From Lumbricus terrestris (Eukaryota; Annelida; Clitellata; Crassiclitellata; Lumbricidae), in contig OX457036.1 of assembly GCA_949752735.1 (NCBI GenBank), forward strand, positions 2,729,997 through 2,793,996: a stretch of 64,000 nt of DNA, given 5' to 3'. The position numbers and the translations under genes are program-made. This document shows positions 11,831-23,689 of the stretch, piece after piece. Position 1 is the stretch's first letter, and every line of letters begins with the position of its first letter. The notes beneath the pieces were generated by a model, which saw nothing but the letters and a program-made list of their open reading frames with translations, had not been told where the DNA came from and did not search any database.

Positions 11831-12465
11831 CAAAACTTTATCTCCATTGTGTCCACACAATGGGTCTTTTTGTTTATCGGATAACTATCGCTGTAGTCCA
11901 AAATCTGACGTTTGCTGCTGTGGGTCCTCCGCTTGGAATGACCATATCCCCCTCTATTAGTAAAGTTTATGGCTGGCTTCTGCAAAACCCTTATCTAGTT
12001 GTTTCGGATGAATGTTAAAGGTCTTAGTAACTGAGCCTTGACTGCTGCGCTATATAAATTGTTCTGATCACATTTAAGAATGAATCGCGTGGTGAAGTAG
12101 TTCGACATCAACGGTCGAAGGAGCTCCAAATTGTTGCCAAGCAATTATTTTTGACACGGGAAATTCGTGTTAAATTACACACCTTTTTAATATATTCATT
12201 TAATTTTATATAAAATTAGAATATGGAGTGAAACGTGATTCTATTTGGGCAGTGTGTACAAAGTAGAAAAATTAAATTACTGGCACAGTTTTCCTTATTA
12301 GACTACCAGCTAACATACAGCAGCCTATAATAATAGAAGAGAAATTCCAAACATTTACATGTATGCAAAATTGTATAACGCTATCGTAATAAAACATCTC
12401 GCAAGCACAATAATTTTATTATGTACCTTAGGGTGAGTTCATGTTGCCTCACTCGCGTATGGTGG
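11831..12465. other. no gene recognised
   Basis: AT-rich. One copy of the dispersed motif at about 12175 (TTACACACCTTTTTAATA). Confidence 0.4.
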
Positions 12466-12592
12466 TGGTGGTGGTATTTGCAGTTTAACGTCACTGTGTG
12501 GTTACAAAGACCATTAGCGACGCCCTCCTAATTTATCCAGGCTTGTGACTGGCACTGGCAGAGTGCAACCAGTGGCGTCATGGTGTGGCCTA
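12466..12592 (-). repeat. CCAGTGCCAGTCCC SINE-like repeat
   Basis: Almost complete copy: GTATTTGCAGTTTAACGTCA, GTTACAAAGACCATTAGCGA, ACTGGCACTGGCAGAGTGCA and CAGTGGCG. Read on the minus strand, it ends in GTGACGTTAAACTGCAAATA, a 3' end also seen in the 0.5-kb retroposon family at 31380. Confidence 0.75.
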
Positions 12593-12649
12593 ATATTTTA
12601 TCAACTGGTATTATCATCAGAGGTGTGAAAAGTGCGTTCGGCAAGTCGT

Positions 12650-13409
12650 TCCTGCAGACCTTATTTCGAAGCAGATTCTCCCGCTGGCATATCTGTTCCA
12701 AACAATTCTCATCGAGTAGAATATAATTATTGTGAAATAAAGTCTCCGAGTGGGAGATTATTTCCTTCTTCGACAAAATAAAGTCTCCCCGCCGTTCTGC
12801 GCGAATTATTGGGCTACAGTCGCATAAAATTTATAGATGAGCAGGTTTAAAGGTTAATTTATTTGGCTAAATTATTTAACAGGACAATAGTTTTTAACAA
12901 ACTTTTATATCAGAAAATTCCTTCCAACACACAGTCTCAGCCAAGGAAGACTCTGTTTCGCGGGCAACTTTGTTTCGGGGGAGATTTTGTATCGGGGGGG
13001 GTTAGGTTGCTTTATATCGTTATGCCGGTGTCACGAAATAAAGTCTCCCCCCGAAACAAAGTCTCCTCCCGAAACAGAGTCTCCCCCTGCCTGAAACTCT
13101 GTATTGGGAGAAATTTTCTGAAGTAAAAGTATTATATGTTTTCTTGTTATATAATCTGGCAACGTAAACTAACCGTTTAACCTGCTGGTATCTAAATTTG
13201 ATGCAACTGTAGCCAATTTTACGCTGAACGGGGGAGACTGTATTTCGTGGACGGCGGAAATATTCTCTCCCCCACAGAGACTTTATTTCAGAATATAGTC
13301 TCCGGGGGCGAATTTATTCTAGAACAGATCCTCCGGGGGGAGAATCTGTTTCGAAATAAAGTCTCCGGGGGAGACTTTTAGGGGGGAGACTCTGTCACGC
13401 GACACCGGC
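12650..13409. mobile_element. inverted-repeat element built of GAAATAAAGTCTCCCC motifs
   Basis: The motif GAAA(T/C)AAAGTCTCCCC and its reverse complement occur about 15-20 times, in both orientations, between 12650 and 13400. The compact core is bounded by GCCGGTGTCACGAAATAAAG (13024) and its inverted partner ending GACACCGGC (13401-13409). The bounding end resembles that of the related elements at 14931 and 50042 (GCxxGTGTCACGAAATAGAG). The motifs before 13024 suggest a nested or longer element. No transposase and no clear target duplication are visible, so exact limits are uncertain. Confidence 0.6.
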
Positions 13410-14208
13410 GTCAACGCATCTGGTAGCTGCAATGCGTCGCTAAATAAAGACAAATCATATAAAAAAGGTAAAGTTCATGCAAAAGAAACATACATAAGTG
13501 TCGTGGGACTCGTGGCAGAGGCAACTGCTGTGTTACTGTCTAGAATCTCATCTGATCTATTCACTGAAAACTAAAAAGGGTCTAGGTCATTAGCCGCTTG
13601 TTGAAAAATCAAATTTACAGACACCACGTAATTGCTTGCAGCAAAAACATTTGCTCAGTTATTATACTTTTACAGTGGATAAAAAGGACTGTGATTAATC
13701 ATTTGCATACATAGTGAAACGCGTCCGTTGAGTAAAAAATTCTCTTTAATTATTTGCGTGCGTTAAGAATACAAGTTTTGTTGTGAAACCAACTTAAATT
13801 GCCTTTTAAAATAGGACAACGTATTCTCCATCATACATGTATAATAACCTATAGCAAATTAGCGAATAATATTTTATAGCAATACACAACAATAATAGCA
13901 TAATTGAAAAATCAATGCAATGTAGACTTTGTAGAGCAATGAACAATAAAAGTAAAGTGCATGCAGTGGAAGAAAATATACCATTTTCATCCGCCAAAAA
14001 AGTTGACAACCTTGTTTTTAGTCAACAAAGCCTATACTTTTGAAAGGGTCTGCCGAACTTATTGGGTGGCCACGTCCACCTTCTACGACAAAATGGCTGG
14101 TGAAAAAAAAGATTTTTCTAAACGTGCAGTCCATGGCCGGATCGCCCCACCCCTGAGTGCATGTAGCCACTTAACAATGGAATCAATGATTATTACATGA
14201 AAGCAATA
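13410..14208. other. no feature recognised
   Basis: AT-rich DNA; no supported gene. Confidence 0.4.
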
Positions 14209-14662
14209 CGCATAGCCAGTGGCGTAACTACGGGGGGGGCAAGGGGGGCAGCCGCCCCCCCCCCCCCAAATGAAAGGGCTGCCCCCCCAACTGCCCCCCC
14301 CCCCAATCCCTGCGTTTGTTTTACTTTTTACTCTTACGAGTGATAAAGAATTAAACAATGTTATATAATTTCTGACTTATTTTATTTTTTATACAACTTC
14401 CTGTACAACTTCTTATAGGGTGGGTGATGGGAAAGTGGGACAGGCCACTATAGTGCACTGTGGGACAGACAAGCTAGCGAGGCTTGCTTGCGTATTATGT
14501 CCAATACTGTAATACATCCAAAATCTAAAAATACATAGTCTATGGCAATATACCGATGCCGATGCACGGTTTAATTGCCAACGGTAGCCACCCCATCATT
14601 TTAAGCTGCCACCCCACTGCCCCCCCCATGAAAAAATAACTGGCTACGCCACTGCGCATAGC
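14209..14662. mobile_element. hAT-type MITE (438 bp) with perfect 8-bp duplication
   Basis: Element 14217-14654 starts CAGTGGCGTAACTAC and ends TGGCTACGCCACTG. It is flanked by CGCATAGC at 14209-14216 and 14655-14662. The CAGTGGCG end and 8-bp duplication place it in hAT. The interior is C-rich and G-rich near the ends and non-coding. Confidence 0.92.
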
Positions 14663-14930
14663 AATAGCTCATTATGGAAACAATGCACAGTTAGCAATAA
14701 AAAACATAACATAACAAACACGACACACAGAAAATCGTAACGTCTGAAACGCTTGTTAATAAAAATCAATCAATGTTTTTAGTCCGACCCATTTCGCGAA
14801 AGCAGTTGCAGAAAAGTATTTCACCCAATCAGTTCCTTGATGATCAAATAGGACCGAGTTTAGCTGGTGGTCTTTATGGAAAGTGCAGCTACTACGCAAT
14901 CGTGTTCTAACAGAACAGCTTTTAAACGAC

Positions 14931-15145
14931 GCCTGTGTCACGAAATAGAGTATCCCCGTATTAATAGTATAATTCCCCAGATGAAGGGAAGTCGACAAAA
15001 GCCACTTCTGCGAGTAATTTGTTTTGCAAATTAATTTCCATCTGCTTTGTTTTGAACAATGACACAAACAGATATGTTCATTCCTGCTAGATAACTTTTT
15101 GCTTTGGCTTTAGAGATCTTAGAACATTTAAAACACTTCGACCTG
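14931..15145 (+). mobile_element. partial GTGTCACGAAATAGAGTATC element
   Basis: Starts GCCTGTGTCACGAAATAGAG and continues with TCCCC, GTCGACAAAA, ATCTGCTTTGTTTTGAACAA and CTAGATAA, matching 50042-50260 along its length. The right end is missing. Confidence 0.7.
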
Positions 15146-15329
15146 TGACCTCGACTCAATTCATGTTTCAAATGAACTGAACGGGTGAGGTCCTTCACAC
15201 CAGTTGATCATTTGAACCGGTCCCCGTTTGTGGAGTCCTAAGCAACAATTAGGTTTGGTTTATTTAGCGACGTGTTGTGTTTGCCAGGACCGTGACGCCA
15301 AGATCATCATTGACTCTAGTCCAGGGATA
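15146..15329. other. no feature recognised
   Basis: Short interval without recognisable content. Confidence 0.4.
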
Positions 15330-15660
15330 CCACTCTGAATTTAAAAAAAGTCAGATCCTGCCCAAAAAAGGCTAGAAAAGGCTAGGTTGAGAATTTCTGA
15401 GAAAATACATGGATTTTTCGCGCTTAAAATTTAAAATTCTGAGTAACTTTTGGTAGTCATACGACCAAAATTTGCTCCTTTTTCCGAAAATATTTTTGAT
15501 GACCGTATTTTTTAGTCTTTCACTCAAAAACCTACAACTTTTGGGGTCCGTATTCGCAACTTTTTCAACTTTTTTCACGTCTTTTGTGCGTTTTCAACTT
15601 AAAAAGGTCAATTTTATGTGTAAAAAGTCTGAAAAACCGACTTGAGAAAAAAGACTAATT
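15330..15660. repeat. degenerate TAGTCATACGACC-type internal repeat
   Basis: Contains GTAGTCATACGACCAAAATT, TTTTTGATGACCGTATTTTT and TTTAGTCTTTCACTC, the same kind of subunit as the tandem arrays inside the hAT elements at 24314 and 52267. No terminal repeats were found, so this may be an old, end-less copy. Confidence 0.4.
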
Positions 15661-16084
15661 AATATTTACTGTATAATCGATTGCTAATGGTGCAATACTC
15701 ATGCCATGGATAATGCAATGCTGCTTTAAACTGTTTATAGATGAAATTTAATATCAAAAAGCGGATTAGGTATTAATTCTGGTTTTTCGTATTCGTCAAA
15801 CATGTTTAATAACCATTGCAATAGATGCACGAGATATCGTGCAATAAAAGGTTAACCCTTCTTCTGAAACGCGATTAAAAGCAAGATAATTATACTTTCT
15901 CACTTTACAAACTTCACAATGAAGAACCAGACACTCTGAGAATCAGCCTTTATTCTAAAGCTTTGCTGCATTATTTTTTTTAACAAGATTGATGACCTTA
16001 GATGTAAAATTACTAGATGCATTGCTAAATTATTTTGGTATGACCAAGTGCTTGATTCTGAACCTACCTTTACTGATCTTTCTC
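15661..16084. other. no feature recognised
   Basis: AT-rich, no supported gene. Confidence 0.4.
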
Positions 16085-16280
16085 CTGTTGGGTGATCGGT
16101 GATCGGAATGGGCAGGTGGGCATCGGTACCGCTCGGTCTGAGGTCACTGCTTGCATTGCAGCAGCTGGAGTTCCACAGGGATATGTCCTTGGTCCTCTAT
16201 TATTTAGTCTTCACCTCCCCAACTAGTCGCAGAGCTAGTCACTTTGGTGTCCAATTACAGCAGCTGCATTATTCCATGCT
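16085..16280 (+). repeat. L2-like LINE reverse transcriptase palm fragment
   Basis: One frame reads AGVPQGYVLGPLLFSL, the reverse transcriptase block B motif. After a frameshift another frame reads FTSPTSRRASHFGVQLQQ, which in L2 elements directly precedes the YADD box. The fragment stops before YADD. Confidence 0.75.
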
Positions 16281-16442
16281 GCACAGAACCGCAAAATATT
16301 ATGGGAGATGTAAAACTTTTTCGCACCACTGTATTTCACCCAATGAAGAAATGCGCATTGTACAAGACAGTCGAGATAACGAGAAGATAATTATGCGCTT
16401 TACTTGTCACACACAAAACTGCGCTTCAACAAAGGACATTGT

Positions 16443-16655
16443 GAGGCGCGGTGGTGCTGTCGGTGTCTTGGAGCTCGAGGGTTCTATGTTAGATTCCACC
16501 TCAAGCCGCTGCGTTGACCTCAAGCAACTCCTTCACTCGCAATTGCTCTGGCGCTACGGCATGAAATTCCGCTGCGGTGTCCCCTATGCAGTCGGAAGCG
16601 CCTCAGAGTAGTGAAGTTGAAAGGACGCCATATAAAATTTAATGGATAAATAAAA
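16443..16655 (+). repeat. tRNA-headed SINE, diverged copy 3
   Basis: GAGGCGCGGTGGTGCTGTCG head, GATTCCACCTCAAGCCGC after a damaged B box, CTTCACTCGCAATTGCTCTG and GAAGCGCCTCAGAGTAGTG, ending CGCCATATAAAATTTAATGG with an A-rich tail. Both promoter boxes carry substitutions. Confidence 0.8.
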
Positions 16656-16702
16656 AATATATTGAATAAATTTGCCTATATCGGTTATTTTGTTATTACA
16701 TG

Positions 16703-17689
16703 TACAGGGTGGGCCAGCATAAATGTCCCGACTTTGCAGGCGTATAACTTCGCCAATTTTTAACATTTATTTATACTTTATGCATCAAATTAAAGGTATT
16801 TCACTCTAGTATTAACTCTAAAAAAGTCGAACTGATACTAGTCTCGGTTTTAATTATATACTTGGATCAGCGCTAGCTACCGTTTTTTGTCATTACTGAC
16901 GCATTATGACGCCGTTTCCCGGGAAAATTCTATCGTTTTTTGCTAAAACGCGCGTAGACACGATCACTTTGAGTGTTTGTAGGGTCCCTACCATGAGTAT
17001 ATTCTAATCGCAAAACCGCGTCCTTTCAATTTTGCCAACAGCCGTGCACTGCCATGCGCTGCTTCAGACGCTTGCACGCTGCCAGTCGTTTCTTTGCGTA
17101 AGAGCTGGAGAGTTCGTGGGACTTCTCGTCGACAAATTACTTTAACTTTAGGTCTATAATCTTTTCCAATACGCTATTCAGTGCTTCCAAGACGGCCTGT
17201 TTTGCGCTGAATTTGCATGCAGGGCCTGCCCTGGTCATTGTCTTGACTGCAAATGTACGCGGACACACGAGCAATGTTAGCGGATGTGAGCGCCGTGCGC
17301 TCCGATTCCCATGGTTTGCAAGTAGAAAGTCCTGTTTTATTAATTTTCCGTAGCAGATAATACAAGGTATTGTTTATTCCATCCTCTGTTAGAATATTCG
17401 TTAATCATTTCAAACGAATTAAATCCCTTACCAGTTCGTAAAATTAAGATCGAAACGCGATCATCGTCTGTCAACGGCGCCAGGTTGCGTCACAAATGAC
17501 AGCAAAATATGGTAGCTAGCGCTGTTCCGGGCATATAATTAAAACCGAGACTAGTATCAGTTCGACCTTTTTAGAGATAATACTTGAGTGAAATACCTTT
17601 AATTTGATGCATAAAGTATAAATAAATGTTAAAAATTGGCGAAGTTATATGCCTGCAAAGTCGGGACATTTATGCTGGCCCACCCTGTA
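16703..17689. mobile_element. Tc1/mariner-type element with long inverted repeats
   Basis: Element 16705-17687 is flanked by TA. Ends read CAGGGTGGGCCAGCATAAAT on both sides (inverted). Inverted-repeat similarity continues for about 200 bases (16705-16915 against 17475-17687), through GCATCAAATTAAAGGTATTT and GATACTAGTCTCGGTTTTAA. The centre, minus strand 17365-17174, reads LRKINKTGLSTCK, then TSANIARV and IQRKTGRLGS. This order resembles the helix-turn-helix start of mariner-like transposases, so a small piece of transposase survives. Confidence 0.88.
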
Positions 17690-18165
17690 TGTGCAGGAAC
17701 GGCACATAATTATGTACCATTCGACGATATTACGTCGTTAAGCTGAAATCGTTCATTCAGTGGAACATCACTAACGGTTGTATAATCGGGTTGCATCAGT
17801 CAAAATTCAGGATCAAGGAGAGGCTAGGAGTTAATCATCTTCGCAGTGACAATTTTAGCGATCTCTTAGACACCTGTAAATTGTATTTGATCGATGCTAT
17901 ATCAATTCTTACAGTGAAACGCTTACGTCAAGTTAGACTTAAATGTCCTGATTGGCATTATAACTACAAGCTTATTTGCTTCGCTGTAACTCACACAAAC
18001 ACCATGAAAGTTTATGTGCGATGAGTGCAACATACATTGTGTAAAAGGATCAAGGTCGCTGGGTCGTGTGACTATCTGACCTCGCCTAGGAGGTTGACAT
18101 CAGCCGCCGAAGCATTGACAAGACTTAAACACCTCAAAAGTTTATGTTTATTTTGATTAAGTAGA
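17690..18165. other. no gene; diverged interspersed repeat
   Basis: Around 17800-17890 the sequence (GTTAATCATCTTCGCAGTGA, AGCGATCTCTTAGACACCTG) resembles 42130-42190 and 32880-32930, so an old interspersed repeat is present. A further AAACACCTCAAAAGTTTA motif is at about 18127. Confidence 0.45.
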
Positions 18166-18169
18166 AAAC

Positions 18170-18840
18170 GGTCTGTTCAGAGAGCTCGCACGCTCATCTT
18201 ACTATCACCTGAGGCGTCTGAGAGACATCAGAAGATCTGTTTCCTTTTCTTTATTTCAAACCATTGTTCATGCTTTTATCTGCTGTCGAATTCACTATTT
18301 GCTGGTCTTCCCAAAGTTCGCTTATCCTCCCTTCAGTCAGTCACGAACTCGGCAGCCAGACTCATTGCTCGTCTACCTCGCTACTCCCACATTTCTACCT
18401 ACATCACTGATGTTCTTCACTGGCTTTCTGTTGCTTCTCGTATCCAATTCAAAGTACTGCTCTTAGTTTCAAAAACTCAGACAAGACAAGCTCCTAAATG
18501 CCTTTGTGACTTAATGCATAAACCCCTCTCTGCAGCCTCTTCCCGCCCTCTCCGGTCTGCTGATCGACTAGATCTCTTGGTTCCAAGGGCAAGGACTGCC
18601 ATGGCCCAACACCGTGCCTTTGCCATTGTAGGCCCTTCTATGTGGAATGACCTACGTCCCACTATTCGTACTAAGATCTTAATGTGGGTGCTGTTTTCAG
18701 CCTTTTGCTGCTTTAAGTCTTTTTTTTATTTCCTCGGAGCTGTCACATTGATGGCGCCTCTAAATAGCTAGTCTGTAAGAGGCGCTTTATAAATGCTAGT
18801 ATACAATACAATGCAATACAATACAATCTGGATCACGGTG
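18170..18840 (+). repeat. L2-like LINE, C-terminal reverse transcriptase and 3' end
   Basis: Successive frames read HLRRLRDIRRSVSF, NSAARLIARLPRYSHI, VLHWLSVASRIQFKVLLL, RSADRLDLLVPRAR and HRAFAIVGPSMWNDL, which is the L2 C-terminal region in order. The 3' end is AGAGGCGCTTTATAAATGCT followed by an (ATACA)n-like tail (18800-18825). Several frameshifts make it inactive. The copy at 48861 is its close relative. Confidence 0.88.
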
Positions 18841-20345
18841 AAGACCAGATGCGGAGAATCATAATGTTCAATACAGTTTGACCAATGACGTCTAAGGAAA
18901 TAATCGCCAATCCATTCCCAAGTTGGAGTCGCCGCTTACCGACTATCCCTTTGTACGCTGTCGATATCCTGTGCGTATCGATTGGAAGTAAGGCGACTGA
19001 ACGATTTCAAATCTAAAACGTTTCTGGCTCGGCTATTAACATTTGCCACAAATGACAACCTCACAGTCATGTGGACGAGAGTTTTCACAATAATAATATC
19101 TCACTTCAACGTTCTTTGTTATTAAATTCTAAGCATGAATAATTATTATGTCGCGCCATAGGTGTCCATCCATTATGGTAAGGTCTGGCGTCGTGACGGT
19201 CGGTTTGGTTTAGGATTAGGCTTAGTGTCGTCAATTAGATACTCTTCAAACATACAGTATATGCCGTTTCCCGATACTATAATTTTGCCTTAATAAATAC
19301 ATGTGTTGAGTTACAAGAGTTACATGCTTGCGTATTTACTTACTTATATATAAGAACAACTTTGTTTGGTGTGCAACGCGACAGTGAATTGGCTATAATT
19401 GTATCGTTTCCAGTTGCTGGTCACAACCTGTAACAGTTGTAGACTGGCACAGTGGATAATTCAACGATCAACTTGAACACCTTTAAAAGATTTCAGAACG
19501 ATGCAATATATAAGTCAACGACGACATTTGAGTACTGCGTAGTGTTTATAATTTGAAAAGAATATTACTAATAGGGAGCAGTGCAGTACGATAATGGCTT
19601 CTCTTAGTTTTCTCCACCTAGATTCAGGTGTGCTCGCTGCTTTCTAGGTTTCTATAGAATCTAGATGCTTCTTCTCAGTATCCATTGATACCCTTTTCCC
19701 CCATGAGGATATTTGTGCTAAAACGTGTATCATTAGCAATGCCTGAAACAATACATAAATTATGCCAGTCATTCTCACCAACTAGACACTCCGGACTCTG
19801 AACTTTTCTAGGCCTAAGACAGAGGATGAACGCGACTCTCGTTATTCGTTGGTTTATGTAAGGTGCACTGCGACAAAGTAACTATGAGGTTTTAGCTTAA
19901 GTGATCTATTTTTCGTTGTGAAATTGTCCAAACATTTTTCCATTGACGCTAACGACGTTGTTGGTCCTAATACATCGCAACTCTGCTAAGCTATGGAGAA
20001 AATGCAGATACAACAGATTAGTTAATACATGCATGTAACATATTAGTTGATGTGTAAGATTAACTAATAATAATATATTATAATTAATGCAACGTATCGT
20101 CGACAATTAGGACCATGCGTGATGCTTTTAATAATAGGCTATTGCGATACCCTTCATCAAATGAAGGTAAGATACCTAGAAATGTTTTATCTACGATTTG
20201 GTATTCTAACCGTTCATTTAACAGCTGGTGGGAAAATTCCCCAACCATTGGGTTGTGCCAGACGGAAGCCTGGTGTAAGATCGATAGGGACATGAAACGT
20301 GACAATAAATTTCTGATGATCTTCTTAGACACCTGTACATGTGTG
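18841..20345. other. no gene recognised
   Basis: AT-rich sequence. Two copies of the dispersed motif: CTTGAACACCTTTAAAAG (about 19473) and CTTCTTAGACACCTGTAC (about 20323). The 77- and 82-residue frames at 20084-20348 overlap on opposite strands and match nothing I know. Confidence 0.4.
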
Positions 20346-20355
20346 TAACCTGTAA

Positions 20356-20377
20356 TATATATATATATATATACCTA
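20356..20377. repeat. (AT)n microsatellite
   Basis: Short alternating AT run. Confidence 0.85.
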
Positions 20378-21280
20378 TATTCGGCATTATGTTCACGTAA
20401 GCGGTTCTAATAAATAATTTGCGTTGACAACATAAAATTAGCCCAAGATTCGCAATGTAACAGTGAGTAGGTTTATATTAAATAATTAATCGATTTCGAT
20501 CATAATGGTTAAACTAAGTACATATGTACATGTATGTACTTTATTGAACCGCCTGCAAACTCACTGCGGGAAGCGAGACGTCGTTCAGCCTGCTACGATG
20601 AGTTACATGGACTTTACTGTACATTATTATAATTCCGAAAGTTTGTCCCTTTCCATATGTTTGTTTGCACGGATGTGTTTTGACTCTACGTAACAGAAAA
20701 GGCTCGAAAATGACAGAGCGTCGGTTGAAAAAAATATTTAGAGAATTGGACCAAGAATATGATTCCAAAATTTCATGAGATAAAGTTGAATGGACAAAAA
20801 AGTAGGCCTATAAGGTCAGAGAGAATTGTCTTTACAGAAAATGGAGCAAGCAATCTGTGATAACGCGCACCTAGATCACGTAAGGCAACAGAGTAGCATG
20901 GGAAACATTTCTAGTATTGCGTTAGCAGTTTAACATGTTTAGATGCACAACGAAGAAAAGTCATAATAATTGAACTAATAATCATTATATACAACTGTTT
21001 CAACCTTTTTAAAGGTGTGCAAGGTAATCAAACCATGACGCAATTATGTCGTAGCTAATAGGTTCGTGCCCTGCGACTTAAATTAAAATTTTGCGTTTAT
21101 CGGACATAATAAAACCACGAATTCCACGGTTTTTTTGTGAGCTACAGTAGTATGACAATAATTCAATCTAGGCCTAGACAAGTTCTTCACCAGAGTGCTG
21201 TTTTAATCTGGTTTATATTAAAGTACTGTCGAGATTTTGACTGGACATTGCCCGTATGACGCGCGCTGCCGCTTTCTGTC
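20378..21280. other. no gene recognised
   Basis: No supported gene. One motif copy, TTTAAAGGTGTGCAAGG, at about 21009. Confidence 0.4.
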
Positions 21281-21560
21281 CTTCTGTTTGTCCGTCTGCG
21301 TGTCCGTCTCTTTGTTTGCCTGCCTTTCATCGTATATTTCGTCCACGCACGCCAGTGGCTGTCTAGCTGGCATGCATCCACGCTTGCCTATTGCGCCTAT
21401 GCCCTCGCCGTCTGGCCTATCGTCTTTAGGCGATCTGTCTACATAGTCCGTCTGCATAGGCCATCTGTCTACTTGGGCCGTCTACTAAGGTCATAGTCCG
21501 TCTACTTAGGTTATCTGTCTAACTTGCATGCGCTCGCCCGCCGAGACTTTTGGACGGCCA
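21281..21560. repeat. degenerate CCGTCTG/CTACTTAGG repeats
   Basis: GTCCGTCTGCGTGTCCGTCT then several CCGTCTACTTAGG and CATCTGTCTAC units, a locally GC-richer degenerate array. Confidence 0.55.
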
Positions 21561-21622
21561 CGAAGCTGACTAATCGTCCGGCACTTGACTCACGGTAAAA
21601 CGTGGCTTAAGTGGTGACTGAC

Positions 21623-22233
21623 TGTGGGAGAGTAAGTCCTCGATATCTATAATTGATCTTGAGCTTTAAGGCATCGGTCTAGAGGTCGGCTTCTCCCACT
21701 CGACAGGGACTCTGCACCGACTGCGACGACGGGTGGTGAAGACGCCTGTACGCCGGCCGTGAGCTCCGCTTCGGTTGTGCGTCGGTTTCTCCCATTAGAC
21801 AGGGGTGACGACGAGCGGTGGGGACTCCTGTACGCCGGCCTTGAGTCGTGACGTCGGGGTTCTGCCTCTGACTACTGTTGACGACTACTGGCGACGACTA
21901 CTGACGGTCGACTACTGCGACGCCGACTACTGGGGCGTCGACTACTTCGACGGACGTCGGCGACTACCTCCTCGACGGACGGGTGGTGCCAGGATGGCTG
22001 ACTGCCACAGTAGGGAGGACTCTGGGTGCTATAGGGGTTGCTGCAGTCCATATCGAGTCCCATCTCTGCCTTGCTATATGTTGTCATTGGAAACCAATAA
22101 ACGTGTTTAAGCCTAGTCGGCTAGCCTTCAATCTCCAGTTGAAACCTTGCCCTCGGACAAGACTGACGAGACCGTGACGACAGGGCTGGTGGTTCGGCTC
22201 CTGGTATATTTCTACCCAGCCTGTTCCGTTACA
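21623..22233 (+). mobile_element. possible solo LTR
   Basis: A GC-rich 611-bp block that starts TGTGGGAG and ends CCGTTACA (TG...CA limits), has an AATAAA at 22096-22101 about 130 bases before its end, and is followed by TTTGGTCCCAGGGAGTGGGA, which could be a tRNA primer-binding site. Internally there are two diverged copies of a roughly 100-bp unit around CCTGTACGCCGGCC (21752 and 21836). No second LTR, gag or pol and no target duplication were found, so this remains tentative. Confidence 0.35.
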
Positions 22234-22559
22234 CTTTGGTCCCAGGGAGTGGGATTCGTTACAGTACTTTACTTAATCAGTGATTTTTTAAGATACTGCG
22301 TATAAACTGCAGAAATTACTACAGATTGTAAGTTCTCCAATTTATACAATGTGAGGTACAAAGTAAGGTCGCGTTATACAAAAAAGCAATGTTTTGCCAC
22401 TGTATTCTAGTCATTCGAACCTTACAAAGTCAACGACTATGTCAAATGTTTTCCATATTTTAAACACCCGAAACTGTAGATTTAATTTATTAAATAAATT
22501 CCGTCGTGCGATCATTTGTGATGTGCATTGAGAAAGAAGGAGGAGAGGAGAATAGAAGC

Positions 22560-22935
22560 GTTCGAGATGAAAATAATGTCTTAGATTGATCATGAGAATA
22601 CCATGGATGGAAAAACGAACAAACGAATGGGTGATGGAGGCCGCTAGTGTGAAGAGGAGCATGCTAAGAACAGTTAAAGAAAGAAAAATGATATACTTCG
22701 GTCACATCATGAGAAAGGAGGGAACATGCATAAAGAAAGAGATCATGCAGGGCTCAATTCCCGGAGGTAGAGGAAGAGGCAGGCCAAGAAGGAATTGGCT
22801 GGACAACATAAAGACATGGACGGGCTTGCAAATGGGAGAAATGCTAAGAATGACGGAGGACTGGAATCGCTGGAGGAACATCGTGCATGATCTGCACTTA
22901 ATTCCTTTGCTGTCCTACCGACTTCCTTTCAAGAG
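22560..22935 (+). repeat. LINE C-terminal fragment (GRGRGRPRRNW type)
   Basis: An open frame 22586-22942 reads ERKMIYFGHIMRKEG, GGRGRGRPRRNWLDNIKTW and DWNRWRNIVHD. This is the conserved carboxyl end of one non-LTR retrotransposon group (family form: GHVxRxE, G.R.RGRP..RW.D.I, R.RWR..V). It lies just upstream of the next LINE and has no complete reverse transcriptase. Confidence 0.8.
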
Positions 22936-23324
22936 CTATTAACTATCAACACAACCCTCAAAGACACCCACAGCACTGGTCCTGATGACTTGAATCCACA
23001 CATATTGTCTTCTCTCATGGACTTATTAGCATCTCCACTTAGCGAGGTGATAAATTGTTCACTTAGAACTGGAATAGTCCCATCGGACATAAAATTAGCA
23101 AAAATTACACCTATCCATAAGCAAGGTAATAAAAATGAGGTTTCAAATTTTAGACCAATCTCTATACTACAATTTTTTCTAAATTTTTTGAGAGGGTAAT
23201 GTACGACCGCCTCTACTCTTTTATCACCCAGAACAAAATATTGTACCCCTTTCAACATGGCTTTCAAACAGAACACTCAACCTTTATGTCATTACTGGAT
23301 ATACAAGACAAAATATCTCATGCT

Positions 23325-23689
23325 ATGGATAATAATGAAAAGATACGGAATGAGGTAACACGAGAAGAACTAGGACAGAAGGAAACAGTAGTGGAAAAAA
23401 TAAAGAAAAGAAGACTAACATGGTACGGACATGTGATCAGGATGGAGAGCGGAAGAATGCCGGCAAAGGCGCTGCACGGAGAAGTGGAAGGAACGAGGAG
23501 CAGAGGACGGCCAAAGAAGAAATGGATAGATAACATACTGGAGGACATAGAAGACAGAGGATTGGAGCTAGGAAAGGCAATAGAACTCGCAAGAGACCGG
23601 CCGAAATGGAGAAGTTTTGTTAGAGCCTCATCGTCGGTGAATACTTGACGGAGGAGAAAGAAAGAGGAAGAAAGATGGATAATAATGAA
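23325..23689 (+). mobile_element. 5'-truncated LINE inserted in a LINE, 15-bp duplication
   Basis: The segment 23340-23674 interrupts the host LINE exactly within MDNNE. ATGGATAATAATGAA occurs at 23325-23339 and again at 23675-23689. The insert encodes KKRRLTWYGHVIRMESG, GRPKKKWIDNILEDIE and RPKWRSFV, then a stop and a purine-rich end. It is the C-terminal end of a GRGRP-type LINE related to the fragments at 22560 and 41540. Removing it rejoins the host reading frame. Confidence 0.92.

Noticed and set aside
11712..11960. Secreted Cys-rich small protein with a hydrophobic start
   Set aside because: The frame reads through a SINE-like repeat (GGGACTGGCACTG), and the hydrophobic start is not supported by any other gene feature.
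16099..16611. 170-residue plus-strand ORF
   Set aside because: It joins a frameshifted LINE reverse transcriptase fragment to a SINE; not a host gene.
21805..22110. 101-residue ORF in the GC-rich block
   Set aside because: Overlapping frames on both strands within a repetitive block; the LTR reading, though tentative, explains it better.
22586..23648. Several 70-150 residue plus-strand ORFs as separate genes
   Set aside because: All are pieces of non-LTR retrotransposons, one interrupted by another.
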